NCBI GenBank assembly: GCA_022842625.1
Contig: JALHPG010000002.1
Location: 1 to 64,000 of the forward strand
Source of the DNA: Bacteroidia bacterium
GTDB lineage: Bacteria > Bacteroidota > Bacteroidia > B-17B0 > Aurantibacillaceae
Direction of reading: 5' to 3'
DNA: 64,000 bases
Of the stretch, positions 45,903 through 56,014 are shown in pieces. How positions within the stretch are numbered: position 1 is the first letter of the stretch; every line of letters starts with the position of its first letter. Made by a program: the position numbers and the translations under genes. Under the pieces are notes generated by a model. It ran no database searches and had not been told where the DNA came from. It was given only the letters and a program-made list of their open reading frames with translations.

Positions 45903-47708
45903 ATGAAATCAATTCTTTTAGCTCTATTACTGCTTTTTAATATCGTTGTGTTATCGCAAAACTCAGGTTTTAAATCTACTATGCAGCAACAAAGCGAGTA
46001 TTACCATTCTCTTAACCTAAAAACAGACGAACAATTTGATAGTTTAAGGGCTTTAGAAAATGGCGTTGTAAGTAAAAATCAAGAGCTGACCACCGCAAGC
46101 TCTGCTACCTGCACCTTAAATAAACGGGTTTTTGGATGGCATCCTTATTGGGTTGGAACCACTTACACTGCCTACCAATGGAATTTGTTAAGTGACCTCT
46201 GCTATTTTAGTTATGATGCCTCACCTACAACAGGCAACAATACCAACGCATCATTTGCCTGGACCACAGCAAGTGTAGTTACAGTTGCAAAAAATAACGG
46301 CACTAAAATTCATATTTGCGCTACCATGTTTAGCGGGCACTCTACTTTTTGGGCAAGCGCAACTGCACAAACAACTTTTATCAACAACATTGTTTCTTTA
46401 TTAAATGCGCGAGGTGGCGACGGTGTAAATATTGATTTTGAAGGTATGGGCTCCTCAGATAAAATTCCTTTTACAACATTTATGACCAATTTAAATGCGG
46501 CTTTAAATACTGCGAACCCAAACTATAAATTATCTGTTTGCTTGTATGCGGTTGATTGGAGCGGCACGTTTAATATTCCGGCTCTAAATAATATTGTAGA
46601 TCTATATACCATTATGGGTTACGATTATTATTATAGTGGTAGCACAACGGCCGGTCCAACCGCACCGTTATATAATTATCAAACCAGCTATAATTATACC
46701 CTGGCAAAATCTATTACAACTTATATTAAAGCTGGAGCTACGCCGAGTAAATTGCTTTTAGGTTTGCCTTACTATGGCCGTGAGTGGGAGGTTTCGGCCA
46801 ATACCATTCCAGCCACAAGCACCGGAAATTTTAATTCATCAAGAACTTTAAGCTACATTAATAACACACCCGGAACTTATAATGCAACCAATAAAAGTTG
46901 GGAAGGTAATTGTTACAGTCCTTATTATTCCTATCAAAATGTTGGTTTATGGCGCCAGTGTTTTATTGATGATATTTACAGTTTAGGCAGAAAATACGAT
47001 CTGGTTAACCAACGTGGGATTGGCGGGATTGGCATTTGGGCATTAGGTTATGATGCCGGTATGACGAGTTACTGGACCTTAATACAAAATAAATTCAGTA
47101 ATTGTGCGCCACTGGTATGTAACGACAGCCTTTTTGATATGGGCGGACCAACCAGGAACTATTACGATAATGAAACCTATACCTATTCATTATCAGCGCC
47201 AACAGGAAGCTTAGTAAAACTACAATTTAAAAGTTTTAGCGCCGAACAAGGCTATGATTCTTTGTTTCTTTATAATGGAACTTCTGTAGCTGCACCATTA
47301 ATTGGTTCGTACACCGGAACAAACACGCCCGGAACCGTTATATCGTCTGGACAAAGTTTAACATTAAGATTTAAAAGTGATGGCGGAATAAATACATTTG
47401 GATTTAAAGCTATTAGATCATGTACACCCCAGCTAATTGTAACTGGTATTGATACAAATGAATCTAATGAGGAGTTGTTATTATACCCTAACCCAACAAG
47501 CGGAAAAGTGTTTTTTGATGATCAAACAATAAAATCGATACAATTATTTGATGCGCTAGGAAAATTGATCTTAAGCAAAGAAGTTTATTTTGAGAGTGAA
47601 AAATTTATTGACCTTAAATTACTCAATATTACAACCGGTTTATATTTTATTAGTGTTCATAAAACCAATGACAACAAGGTTTTCAAGAAAATAATTTATT
47701 CAGAATAG
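45903..47708 (+). CDS. Secreted GH18 chitinase-like protein with CUB and T9SS domains
   Basis: Starts at 45903 (MKSILLALLLLFNIVVLSQ, signal peptide); an upstream ATG at 45852 only adds residues before the signal. The GH18 barrel follows (residues ~75-390), with the catalytic region DGVNIDFEG. GH18 proteins normally read DxxDxDxE; here the second Asp is Asn, while the final Glu (acid/base) is present. Next come a CUB-like domain (CNDSLFDMGGPTRNYYDNE) and a type A sorting domain (LLLYPNPTSGKVFF). It probably degrades chitin or peptidoglycan-like glycans outside the cell. About 601 residues. Confidence 0.88.
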   Translation: MKSILLALLLLFNIVVLSQNSGFKSTMQQQSEYYHSLNLKTDEQFDSLRALENGVVSKNQELTTASSATCTLNKRVFGWHPYWVGTTYTAYQWNLLSDLCYFSYDASPTTGNNTNASFAWTTASVVTVAKNNGTKIHICATMFSGHSTFWASATAQTTFINNIVSLLNARGGDGVNIDFEGMGSSDKIPFTTFMTNLNAALNTANPNYKLSVCLYAVDWSGTFNIPALNNIVDLYTIMGYDYYYSGSTTAGPTAPLYNYQTSYNYTLAKSITTYIKAGATPSKLLLGLPYYGREWEVSANTIPATSTGNFNSSRTLSYINNTPGTYNATNKSWEGNCYSPYYSYQNVGLWRQCFIDDIYSLGRKYDLVNQRGIGGIGIWALGYDAGMTSYWTLIQNKFSNCAPLVCNDSLFDMGGPTRNYYDNETYTYSLSAPTGSLVKLQFKSFSAEQGYDSLFLYNGTSVAAPLIGSYTGTNTPGTVISSGQSLTLRFKSDGGINTFGFKAIRSCTPQLIVTGIDTNESNEELLLYPNPTSGKVFFDDQTIKSIQLFDALGKLILSKEVYFESEKFIDLKLLNITTGLYFISVHKTNDNKVFKKIIYSE

Positions 47709-47819
47709 ATCACAAAAAAATCTTCGCGATAAATAATTTGAACCACTAACTACACTAATTTCAGCAATTATTCTTCTTGCCGGTTTTACTGTAATTAATG
47801 GTTCTCAAAAAGTACGTTC

Positions 47820-50800
47820 TTAATTCACAATAACTTTTTTAGTAGTTGTGTATCCGTCTTTACTGATAGTAACAAAATAAACACCACGCTCTAAACCGGA
47901 AGTGTTATATTCAAATTTATCGCTACTCATTTTAATAGAAGGAATTAAAATAGTTTGTCCAATAACATTAGTAAAAATTATTTGAGCACCATCCAGTTCA
48001 GATCCCTCTAATATAAATTTATTGTGTGATGGGTTAGGGTATAAATTTAAAGTATTACCAAGTTTATTTTTTTCGATCGATAATGGTGAGCCTGTTGTGA
48101 AACTGAATTCAAATCTGCTTCCAAAATCAGGTTGAAATGTTTTAATGATGTTGGCAAAGTTGTCTTTTAATCTTACATAACCCGTTCCTTGTGCTGTGTT
48201 TGCCCACCATGAAAGTCCGTCGCCGGCAATATCATCAACAATAAGTGTATAACAACCATTTAAAACATAATAATCTTCATAAATAGTATTTGGATCTGTA
48301 AAATTACTTGAGCCTACGATGTTTCCGGCATCATCAATAATTTTATAGGTATTATGAAAAGGGTTATTGTTTGTTTTAAATTCAATAGAAAAATTGGTTG
48401 GTAAATTTTCAGGAACCACGAACGGAGAGCTGAAAATATTATTAAATGAATAATCGTCAACAACAGAATTTGCCTTTTTTAATTCTACATTAAATTTATT
48501 TCCGGTTTGGGTAATCCCACTTTGCCACAAGGTATTTATTGGTAATACAATTCGTGTTGTGTCCATAAATGCAAGATTCCCTGTCCACGTGTACGTTTGT
48601 TTGGTTGTTGCATTATTTACCCAATAGTCAATTTCAAGACTTGTTAATGTTGTAGAGCCTGTGTTTCTAACTAAAATTACTGGGTTAGCGCAAATAGGGT
48701 TTTTTCGTGAATATAACACTCTATTAGTTGGCGCTAATACTTCAACAATACTGGCATCAATAGCATGATTTGCGCCACCATAAGTGATCAATTGATTGGC
48801 AACAATGTATCTGTAATCACCGGTTGGACTAGGAGCGTTAGCACAATTATAATCTAACGTTACTGTTGAACCGGGAGTTACATGAGTTGTAATGTCAAAT
48901 TCTTTTAATAAAGATGCCTCTCCGGGACACCATCCTTGGCGGTCATACAACCAAGTGCCTCCTTGCGGGAAAATAGGATTTGTTGAACACTCCTGTGTAA
49001 GCTGCCAAGTATATTCATTTGGGCCTCCATTTATATTAATATACTGATTAACAAGTCCGCCGTTTTGATGGAATTCTCCTTGAGCGCCATGGCCCGTGAT
49101 CGTTGAGCGAACTTTAAATGATTGTCCATTACTTAGCAATGGAACAGTTTGAACATTAAATCTTGAATCGTTTGTGATGTTTCCAATTGATACACCTCCA
49201 AGTCTTGCACCACCTTGCCATAATTGATTAAATTGTAAAACATCCCTTGGCGGTGTTCCAACAATAAACAAAAAATCAATATCCATTTGTTCTTGATTTT
49301 CTCCTCCCATAGTCATTAAAAATCTTTTTTTGTTTTTAAATAGGGGGGTAAAATCTGTTACATCAAAATACCAAGTTTTTCCATTTACACCTAGATTTAA
49401 CCCTTTTCCATAGGGTGTTACGAATGACATTATTTCATTATAAAAAGGAAAGCGGTTATAATAATTCAAATTCGTGATGGTGATCGTTCCGGTTGGGGTA
49501 TTAGAAACAGTGCCTGTTAATAGGCCGGTATCGCCATCATAAATTTTTGACGGAGAGGCATCAAATAAAGTTGACGTTGAGGCTAAAACAACTGCATCGC
49601 TAGTTGCCGGAGTAATAGTGGCGTTAGAGGTAATAGAATATTGAAGAACAACATTTGGATTTCTTGCAATGGAATCTTTTACAATTAATGTATTAGTAGT
49701 TATAGAATAAACACCTCTAACAAAAACAAGATTTGGTCTGATGTTGGTTTCGGTAAATGAACGATTTAAATTATTCCCTCTATCATAAGTCCACTGTAAA
49801 TTAACTCCGGTTGCCGTTAAACTATTTTTTGAATCGTTAATTGTTAAACCTGTCCCTTCTGTCATTCTGTAATAACCTAGTAGATTTGAATAGAAAGGAT
49901 GGCTCGCATCTAATTTTTTATTCATCCACGTTTGAATATCAGTAAGAGATAATTCTTTATTCCAAATAGAAAATTCGTTTATTTTTCCTTTGTAGTTAAG
50001 CCCATTAGATAATGTTGCATCTTTTCCTAAGATCAAAGTTAGAATAGAAATTGGTTTTGTTTTTCCTGTGCCAGAGCTCCATAAAGCACCATTTAAATAA
50101 ATTTTCATACTGCCTGTTGTGGCGTTTTTTGTAAAAGCCCAATGATTCCATTGCCCTCCCTGCTCTGCTGCTGTTGCAACTTTATTGATCCTGTCGTATC
50201 CATTAGCGGCATAGCCACAATCAAAATACATATTGTTATCACTCCAAGGTAAATGTAAATTTAAGTTACGTTGATTTGTGTTAGCAGCGTATCCTTCTAG
50301 TAAAGAGGTATTGCGAGGCATTTGTGCCGCATTACCATAAACCCAAAACGAAACTGTTATTTCATTATTGATACCCGAAAGCATAGAAGTATTTAATGGC
50401 ACATGACCGTATGAGGATAGATCTACGGCAAAATTATTATTTGCGTAAAGCGACATAACAGAAGCTCCGGTGCTGCCGTTAAAAACAACCGGATTGGTAG
50501 GGTTTGTATTTGTAAAAGAAAGGTCTAATAATAGATTGCTTGTACCATTCCAAACAAAAGGTGTGTAAAATTGCACGCGATTATTACCTGTAACAAATGT
50601 ATAATTACTGTTGTAAACATTTGTAAAACCTGTTACGGCAATGGTTCCGGAATTTAAAACGGTTTGTGCCGTTTGTTGTATCCCTACTTTAAGAAAATTA
50701 ACTCCGCCTCCTGCATTCGCAACATTTAATATAAATCCATTGATATTACCGGCTGTTAAACCGGCGCCGGTAAGCTCTGCTGCAGTATATAGAATTTGGG

Positions 50801-51293
50801 TCCTTCCTGACTTTTCATTTGATTTTAAAACATTTGGCGCTGCAATAACACCGGCACCAACAGTATATTGCGATTCAGAAATGATCGAGTTTAAAACAAC
50901 ATTTGTTTGATTAAAATTATAAAAATCATGAACGGCTTGCGTCATATAGGGAAACGTTGTAGCGGTATAATTAGAAATAACATGGCTCGGTTGAATGCTC
51001 AGATCATTTTCTGTTTTTGATGAATCAACTATATAGGTATTACACGAATAATCCCATTCGCCGCAACCAAGATTTGGTTGTGATTGTGTTGACACCAATG
51101 CGTTCTTACAGCGCATATTATATTTCATTATTACTTTTTCGTAAGTAAGATTGCTTGGCGGAAAAGTCAATAATGTATCGCGTGTTGTACTGCCGTATTT
51201 AAAGGCTTTTACGATTATAGTATCACCGGGCGATTGCGCAAAAAAGCTTTTTACAAATAGGAGCAATACGAATTGAAGGATGATTTTTTTCAT
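47820..51293 (-). CDS. Secreted PNGase-F-like protein with LamG and T9SS domains
   Basis: A large secreted protein of 1157 residues. After the signal peptide, MKYNMRCKNALVS and LGCGEWDYSCNTYIVD match the N-domain of peptide-N-glycosidase F-type proteins (glycan release from glycoproteins). A LamG-like concanavalin domain is inserted near 290-500 (ITVSFWVYGNAAQMPR, NHWAFTKNATTGSMKIYLN), and the PNGase-like C-part resumes later (TMGGENQEQMDIDFL). A type A sorting domain ends the chain (LNLYPNPSHNKFILEG). Whether it has glycosidase activity is uncertain. Confidence 0.8.
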   Translation of the reverse strand: MKKIILQFVLLLFVKSFFAQSPGDTIIVKAFKYGSTTRDTLLTFPPSNLTYEKVIMKYNMRCKNALVSTQSQPNLGCGEWDYSCNTYIVDSSKTENDLSIQPSHVISNYTATTFPYMTQAVHDFYNFNQTNVVLNSIISESQYTVGAGVIAAPNVLKSNEKSGRTQILYTAAELTGAGLTAGNINGFILNVANAGGGVNFLKVGIQQTAQTVLNSGTIAVTGFTNVYNSNYTFVTGNNRVQFYTPFVWNGTSNLLLDLSFTNTNPTNPVVFNGSTGASVMSLYANNNFAVDLSSYGHVPLNTSMLSGINNEITVSFWVYGNAAQMPRNTSLLEGYAANTNQRNLNLHLPWSDNNMYFDCGYAANGYDRINKVATAAEQGGQWNHWAFTKNATTGSMKIYLNGALWSSGTGKTKPISILTLILGKDATLSNGLNYKGKINEFSIWNKELSLTDIQTWMNKKLDASHPFYSNLLGYYRMTEGTGLTINDSKNSLTATGVNLQWTYDRGNNLNRSFTETNIRPNLVFVRGVYSITTNTLIVKDSIARNPNVVLQYSITSNATITPATSDAVVLASTSTLFDASPSKIYDGDTGLLTGTVSNTPTGTITITNLNYYNRFPFYNEIMSFVTPYGKGLNLGVNGKTWYFDVTDFTPLFKNKKRFLMTMGGENQEQMDIDFLFIVGTPPRDVLQFNQLWQGGARLGGVSIGNITNDSRFNVQTVPLLSNGQSFKVRSTITGHGAQGEFHQNGGLVNQYININGGPNEYTWQLTQECSTNPIFPQGGTWLYDRQGWCPGEASLLKEFDITTHVTPGSTVTLDYNCANAPSPTGDYRYIVANQLITYGGANHAIDASIVEVLAPTNRVLYSRKNPICANPVILVRNTGSTTLTSLEIDYWVNNATTKQTYTWTGNLAFMDTTRIVLPINTLWQSGITQTGNKFNVELKKANSVVDDYSFNNIFSSPFVVPENLPTNFSIEFKTNNNPFHNTYKIIDDAGNIVGSSNFTDPNTIYEDYYVLNGCYTLIVDDIAGDGLSWWANTAQGTGYVRLKDNFANIIKTFQPDFGSRFEFSFTTGSPLSIEKNKLGNTLNLYPNPSHNKFILEGSELDGAQIIFTNVIGQTILIPSIKMSSDKFEYNTSGLERGVYFVTISKDGYTTTKKVIVN

Positions 51294-51592
51294 TTTCTAT
51301 GTTTTATTTTAAATGGATTTAGTTTTTTATAACTAGTTGGTATCAAATAAGATGCTAATATAATAATTATTTTGATTTTCTTCTGCTTTTTACTCCTTTT
51401 AGTCGGTTTAATTTCAAAAAAACAACCAAAGCCGAAAATGGGTTTGGCCAAATTCGTTGTACGATTTTTGATCATAACCAATTAAACCAACAACCCAACA
51501 GGCATATTTATTTTTCCGGAACTTAAACAAAACATATTTTTTTGTGGATCCAACAGAATGGATTACCTTTAAAATATATAGTTTTTTCATAA

Positions 51593-52414
51593 ATGAACGC
51601 CAGAAAAATTAAAATTACCTTTTGCTTTTTTTTGTTTGCAACCATAGTTTTTTTTAGTTGTAGAAAAGTAGATTCGGTTTCCCCTATTGAAAACACGAGT
51701 GTTTTAGGTGATGGATTGGTAGATGTTTCTTGGACATTTGACAAGGCTCACAGTAATGTAAACTGGGAAGCAAAATATTTGGATTGGTCGGCAGGAATGC
51801 TAACCGGTCGATTTAACAATTTCAATTTCAATCCAAAATTTTCATTTAATGAAAGCGACCTCAGTAAATGTAGTATCAATGCCTGGGTTCAACTTTCATC
51901 CATTGATTCAGGAGAGCCCGGAAGAGATGCAATAGGTAATTGCATTAGAAGTTATATGGGCGTAACCTATTTAGATTCTATGAAAACTATCACAAACCCC
52001 ACAAGCGATTCTGCCTGGTTTAGAAGCACCAGCTTTGTAAGATCGGGTAATGGCTACGTTGTTTTTGGAAATTTAAGGTTTAATAAATACCGTTCTCCAA
52101 GTGGATTCCCTGACGGAACCCCAATAGTAAAACCCGCAATTATGTATCTGGTTTATAACGGCACAATGGACTTTGATACAAATGGAGATCAGGTAACCGA
52201 CAGATATCGCACATCGTTTAGTTCAACATTAAAATTTAAACGATCTGATTTTATGGATACAAAATCAAAAGTACAATGGGTGCCGGTTCCAAAACTTTCT
52301 GACCAAACCGGAAACATAACGGCTGCCGGTAATACAACCTATGGCGTTTGGACAACTAACGTTGCAGATGAAATGAGTTTCAATTTTAATGCCCAATTTT
52401 ATAAAAACCATTAG
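51593..52414 (+). CDS. YceI-like lipoprotein
   Basis: The 273-residue protein has a lipobox (FFSC). The mature part carries FDKAHSNVNWEAKY and LTGRFNNFNFNPKF, typical of YceI beta-barrel proteins that bind long hydrophobic molecules such as isoprenoids. It is the first of two close genes (gap of two bases). The upstream 299-base gap holds no gene. Confidence 0.75.
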   Translation: MNARKIKITFCFFLFATIVFFSCRKVDSVSPIENTSVLGDGLVDVSWTFDKAHSNVNWEAKYLDWSAGMLTGRFNNFNFNPKFSFNESDLSKCSINAWVQLSSIDSGEPGRDAIGNCIRSYMGVTYLDSMKTITNPTSDSAWFRSTSFVRSGNGYVVFGNLRFNKYRSPSGFPDGTPIVKPAIMYLVYNGTMDFDTNGDQVTDRYRTSFSSTLKFKRSDFMDTKSKVQWVPVPKLSDQTGNITAAGNTTYGVWTTNVADEMSFNFNAQFYKNH

Positions 52415-52416
52415 TA

Positions 52417-52803
52417 ATGAAATTGAAAGTTATTATAGGATTATCTTTTTTATTGCTATTGGCTATTATAGGCGGATGTAAAAAAAAGGTAGCAGGTGCG
52501 GGAGGAAAAAACAGTATTACTGGACGTGTTTTATTTAAGAATGGCGTAAGTGGAATAAACGATCCTGCCGCAAAGGCACGCGTCTCTATTGCATACGGGA
52601 CAAAAGAAGCAACCTCTGTTTTCGATCAAACTATTTTAACTGACGCCGAGGGAAGTTATAAATTTGAGGGATTAAACAAAGGTGACTATTTTATTAAAGC
52701 AGAATATACTGATGCCAATGGGTTTAATTATAATGATCCGGGGCTTAGCATAAGTTTTGAGAATAAAAAAAAGAATTTAGAAGTAAATATTATTTTAGAA
52801 TAA
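52417..52803 (+). CDS. Small lipoprotein with carboxypeptidase-regulatory-like fold
   Basis: A 128-residue lipoprotein (lipobox AIIGGC), then a beta-sandwich: ITGRVLFKNGVSGIND and LTDAEGSYKFEGLNKGDYF, a layout of carboxypeptidase-regulatory/SdrD-B-like domains. It follows the YceI-like gene by two bases, so they probably act together at the membrane. No enzymatic site. Confidence 0.72.
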   Translation: MKLKVIIGLSFLLLLAIIGGCKKKVAGAGGKNSITGRVLFKNGVSGINDPAAKARVSIAYGTKEATSVFDQTILTDAEGSYKFEGLNKGDYFIKAEYTDANGFNYNDPGLSISFENKKKNLEVNIILE

Positions 52804-52855
52804 AAGAACCATGAATGAACTGTAATTTTTTACTTCATTCTTTAAGAAGATCAAC

Positions 52856-54520
52856 ATGAAAACAAGCATTAAAATTTTTGTATTAGCCATTGTAACAATG
52901 TTACATTCTCAAAAAACAATTGCACAATCGCCAACTTGGCAGTGGGCTAAAAGCGCGGGATCAACAGGGGGCGAAGCTGCTATGGGATCTGCTATAGATG
53001 GAAGCGGAAACTTATATGTGATAGGTTGGTATTCTAGTGCAAATCTAACTTTTGGAGCAATAACTTTAACCAATCCGGGTGTTGGAACAGGTGACGTATT
53101 TTTGGTAAAATACGATGCAGCAGGCAATGCCTTGTGGGCTAAAACCTTTGGTGGGGTTGATGGTGACATTGGTAACGGTATTGCGGTTGACGCATCAGGA
53201 AATGTTTATATTACCGGGTGGTATGCAAGTTCTACAATCAGTTTTGGGGCCTTAACTCTTACCAATTCGAGCGCAGCAAGCAGTGATATTTTTATAGTTA
53301 AACTCAATCCTTCAGGAACGGAGGTTTGGGCAAAAAGTGCAGGAGGTTCTGCAAATGACAGAGGTTATGGCATTACTCTAGATGAGGCAGGAAATGTTTT
53401 TACCACCGGCAGCTTTAGCAGTGGGACTATTAATTTTGGAACAGGAAACTTAAGCAACGCAAGCGCTGTGAACGACTTTTTTGTTACTAAGCACAATTCG
53501 GCCGGAACTACTTTGTGGGCTAAGAGTGCCGGCGGAACAGGTGCGGATGTAGGTTATTCAGTAGCTACGGATTCATTAGGAAATGTATATGTCACCGGAG
53601 TTTTTGCAAGTTCATCCATCAATTTTGGTACCGGCTCCCTTAACAACTCGGCTTCCGGAACACAAGATGTTTTTGTAACAAAATATAACGGTTCAGGTTC
53701 TGCCGTTTGGTCAACTCGCTCAGGTGGCGCTTTGGATGATGCAGGTAATGGAATTGCTGTAAAGAAAAACGGCGTGTTTGTTACCGGAGGTTTTAACAGT
53801 GCTTCTGTAATTTTTGGAGCAACAACCTTAAACAATAATACTACCGGCACCAGTGATGTGTTCGTGACAAAATATGATCTTGATGGAAATTCTATCTGGG
53901 CAAACAGATACGGAGATGCAGATTCAGAAGCAGGGAATAGTATAGCTTTAAACGCTGGAGGAACACCATTTGTTACAGGGTTTTTTATAAGTAACAGCAT
54001 AAATTTTGGAAGTGTTACACTCACTAATTCAGGATCCGGTTATCGCGATCTTTTTGTATGCGCATTCAATCCTAATGGAAGTGTTGCTTGGGCAACTTCT
54101 GCATCAGGAGGCGCCTATGATGAAGCTGGCAACACAATTACTGTAAATAATACAGGAGCCGAAATTTATGTGGGTGGTGTGTTTAATAGCCCCGTTGTAT
54201 CGTTTGGCGCCAATAGTGTTTTTAAAGGCTGTGGAGATGATATTTTTATTGCTAAACTTTTAGGTTCGTCAACCGTAGGAATAAATGAAGAATTTATAGA
54301 TAGTTCACTTTCAGTTTATCCCAACCCAAACCAGGGTAAATTTACGATAAAGGCAGAGGGGCAAATTATTTTTTATAACGCCATTGGAGAAATTATCTTA
54401 ACAGAAGATCTATCAAAAAACAATTGCTTTGATCTTTCAGAACAACCAAAAGGTGTTTACTCATATCATGTTAAAAGCAAAAAAGGTAACAGTTACTTTG
54501 GAAGAGTTATGGTTGAATAA
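52856..54520 (+). CDS. Secreted SBBP-repeat (beta-propeller) protein with T9SS domain
   Basis: The 554-residue protein has a signal peptide and seven or eight repeats of about 60 residues with core GNVYITGWYASSTISFG and DIFIVKLNPSGTEVWAKS, the SBBP/beta-propeller pattern. The end is a type A sorting domain (LSVYPNPNQGKFTIKAEG). A surface binding role is likely. It lies 52 bases after the lipoprotein gene and may be in the same transcript. Confidence 0.85.
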   Translation: MKTSIKIFVLAIVTMLHSQKTIAQSPTWQWAKSAGSTGGEAAMGSAIDGSGNLYVIGWYSSANLTFGAITLTNPGVGTGDVFLVKYDAAGNALWAKTFGGVDGDIGNGIAVDASGNVYITGWYASSTISFGALTLTNSSAASSDIFIVKLNPSGTEVWAKSAGGSANDRGYGITLDEAGNVFTTGSFSSGTINFGTGNLSNASAVNDFFVTKHNSAGTTLWAKSAGGTGADVGYSVATDSLGNVYVTGVFASSSINFGTGSLNNSASGTQDVFVTKYNGSGSAVWSTRSGGALDDAGNGIAVKKNGVFVTGGFNSASVIFGATTLNNNTTGTSDVFVTKYDLDGNSIWANRYGDADSEAGNSIALNAGGTPFVTGFFISNSINFGSVTLTNSGSGYRDLFVCAFNPNGSVAWATSASGGAYDEAGNTITVNNTGAEIYVGGVFNSPVVSFGANSVFKGCGDDIFIAKLLGSSTVGINEEFIDSSLSVYPNPNQGKFTIKAEGQIIFYNAIGEIILTEDLSKNNCFDLSEQPKGVYSYHVKSKKGNSYFGRVMVE

Positions 54521-54601
54521 TTTTATCTCTAAACTATAAAAGTGTTCTAATAGAGCATCTGCTTTTGTTTCCTATTTAATTATTAAAACTAATCAGAATA
54601 T

Positions 54602-56002
54602 TTATCGATCTAAATTGATCAATTCATCGCCCTCTTTATAAGGCACAAAGGTAAAAATGAATTGAAACATTTCTTCGGTCGTCTTCATACTCTCAACCCC
54701 ATTGCCTTGGGTAATAGCTCTAGGCGGATTGAAAGGGTTTCTTGGATTTTGTCTGGTATTATCAAAAGTGCCATAAACAAATATAGTAGAACCGCTTTCT
54801 AATTTTACCGGGTGTTTATAGGTATAATAATACTGCCATCTAAAATCCCATTTGTTTATTTTTATCAATGGTATGGTATCTCCATTTGGCTTTAAGGCAA
54901 ATGCCCAAAAAGTTTTTCCAATTAAATGCATGTGCGGATTAACGGATAATAAAGAAATTGCTTGCGATAAAGTAATTTGTGTGTGAAATGTTTTTATTTC
55001 GTTTGGGGGAATAACAAATTCTGGTTCAATCTTTGAAACTCCAAATGTACCCAATTGTTTTTCGGTAACAGGCCTGGTAATAGGTGATTTTCTGTAAAAC
55101 ACATTTATGTAACTACTATCTAAAAGATCTGCATTGCTTGGTCCGTAATGAATATTGTTTATTAAAAATGCCCCGTCTTTTTTAAACTTATAGCCACCCA
55201 TTTCTTTAGGATAAGAAGGCGGAAGATAGCCGGGTAAATAATAAACCACATTTGGTGTAAGGGTTGGAAACTGGGGCTGTAATTTATCTGCATAAGGAAT
55301 ATGCATGTTAGAATAAACCTCCATTAATTGGGAGCGGGTATCTTCATGAATGGATTCGCCTGTAAAATAATTAAACGCGCGACCGCTATCATAACTAATT
55401 AAATGCCCGTTAACATGATGCACTAATTTTCGCTGACCCGGAACAAATTCCACAAAATCAATAATAGTGTCTTTATCAATTTTATAGGGGAATTTCATGA
55501 TTAAAAAAGCATCTGTTCCATTTCCCTTAATGGCATAGGCTTTCTGCGCCTTAACCACAAGATCAGGTTTTCCAAAATAAGAGCCGGTGTAAAAAACCGG
55601 AGGTTTTGGCTCAGCTAAACTGTCACCCCGCAAACAGTTAGTCTCGGCCCATATTTTTAATAATTCAATTTCTGTTTTGGTTAAAACCCGCTCGCCTATA
55701 AAGTGAGAGTAGTTTGCATCTGCCGGCCATGGTGGCATATAACCGGTTTGGGTTACAAATTTTATAAGTTTTGCTTTTTTTACTGCATCAGAATAAGTTA
55801 ATAGTTCAAATGGACCGCTTTCGCCCGGACGATGACAGGGAGAACAGTTTTTAAAAATTATAGGCGCAATGTGTTCGCTCCAGGTAACTTTTTCGGGAAT
55901 TAAAATATCCTTTTCACTTGTAGATTTAGGATTACATGAAAAAAGAAAAAACGAAAATGCAATTAAAAAAGAAAAATAGTTATTTATAATTTTTATGGTC
56001 AA
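54602..56002 (-). CDS. Lipoprotein with cytochrome c and PHM-like copper domains
   Basis: The 466-residue protein has a lipobox (LFSC), then a short cytochrome c domain with the haem motif CSPCH, followed by a region like the copper type II ascorbate-dependent monooxygenase fold (VHHVNGH, NPHMHLIG and a later Met-rich ESMKTTEEMF). It starts at TTG (56002), directly after an in-frame TAA, so no ATG is available. It is 12 bases from the DUF420 gene and probably co-transcribed. Likely an electron-transfer or oxidase protein in the periplasm; the substrate is unknown. Confidence 0.75.
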   Translation of the reverse strand: MTIKIINNYFSFLIAFSFFLFSCNPKSTSEKDILIPEKVTWSEHIAPIIFKNCSPCHRPGESGPFELLTYSDAVKKAKLIKFVTQTGYMPPWPADANYSHFIGERVLTKTEIELLKIWAETNCLRGDSLAEPKPPVFYTGSYFGKPDLVVKAQKAYAIKGNGTDAFLIMKFPYKIDKDTIIDFVEFVPGQRKLVHHVNGHLISYDSGRAFNYFTGESIHEDTRSQLMEVYSNMHIPYADKLQPQFPTLTPNVVYYLPGYLPPSYPKEMGGYKFKKDGAFLINNIHYGPSNADLLDSSYINVFYRKSPITRPVTEKQLGTFGVSKIEPEFVIPPNEIKTFHTQITLSQAISLLSVNPHMHLIGKTFWAFALKPNGDTIPLIKINKWDFRWQYYYTYKHPVKLESGSTIFVYGTFDNTRQNPRNPFNPPRAITQGNGVESMKTTEEMFQFIFTFVPYKEGDELINLDR

Positions 56003-56014
56003 TTACTGTAAAAA

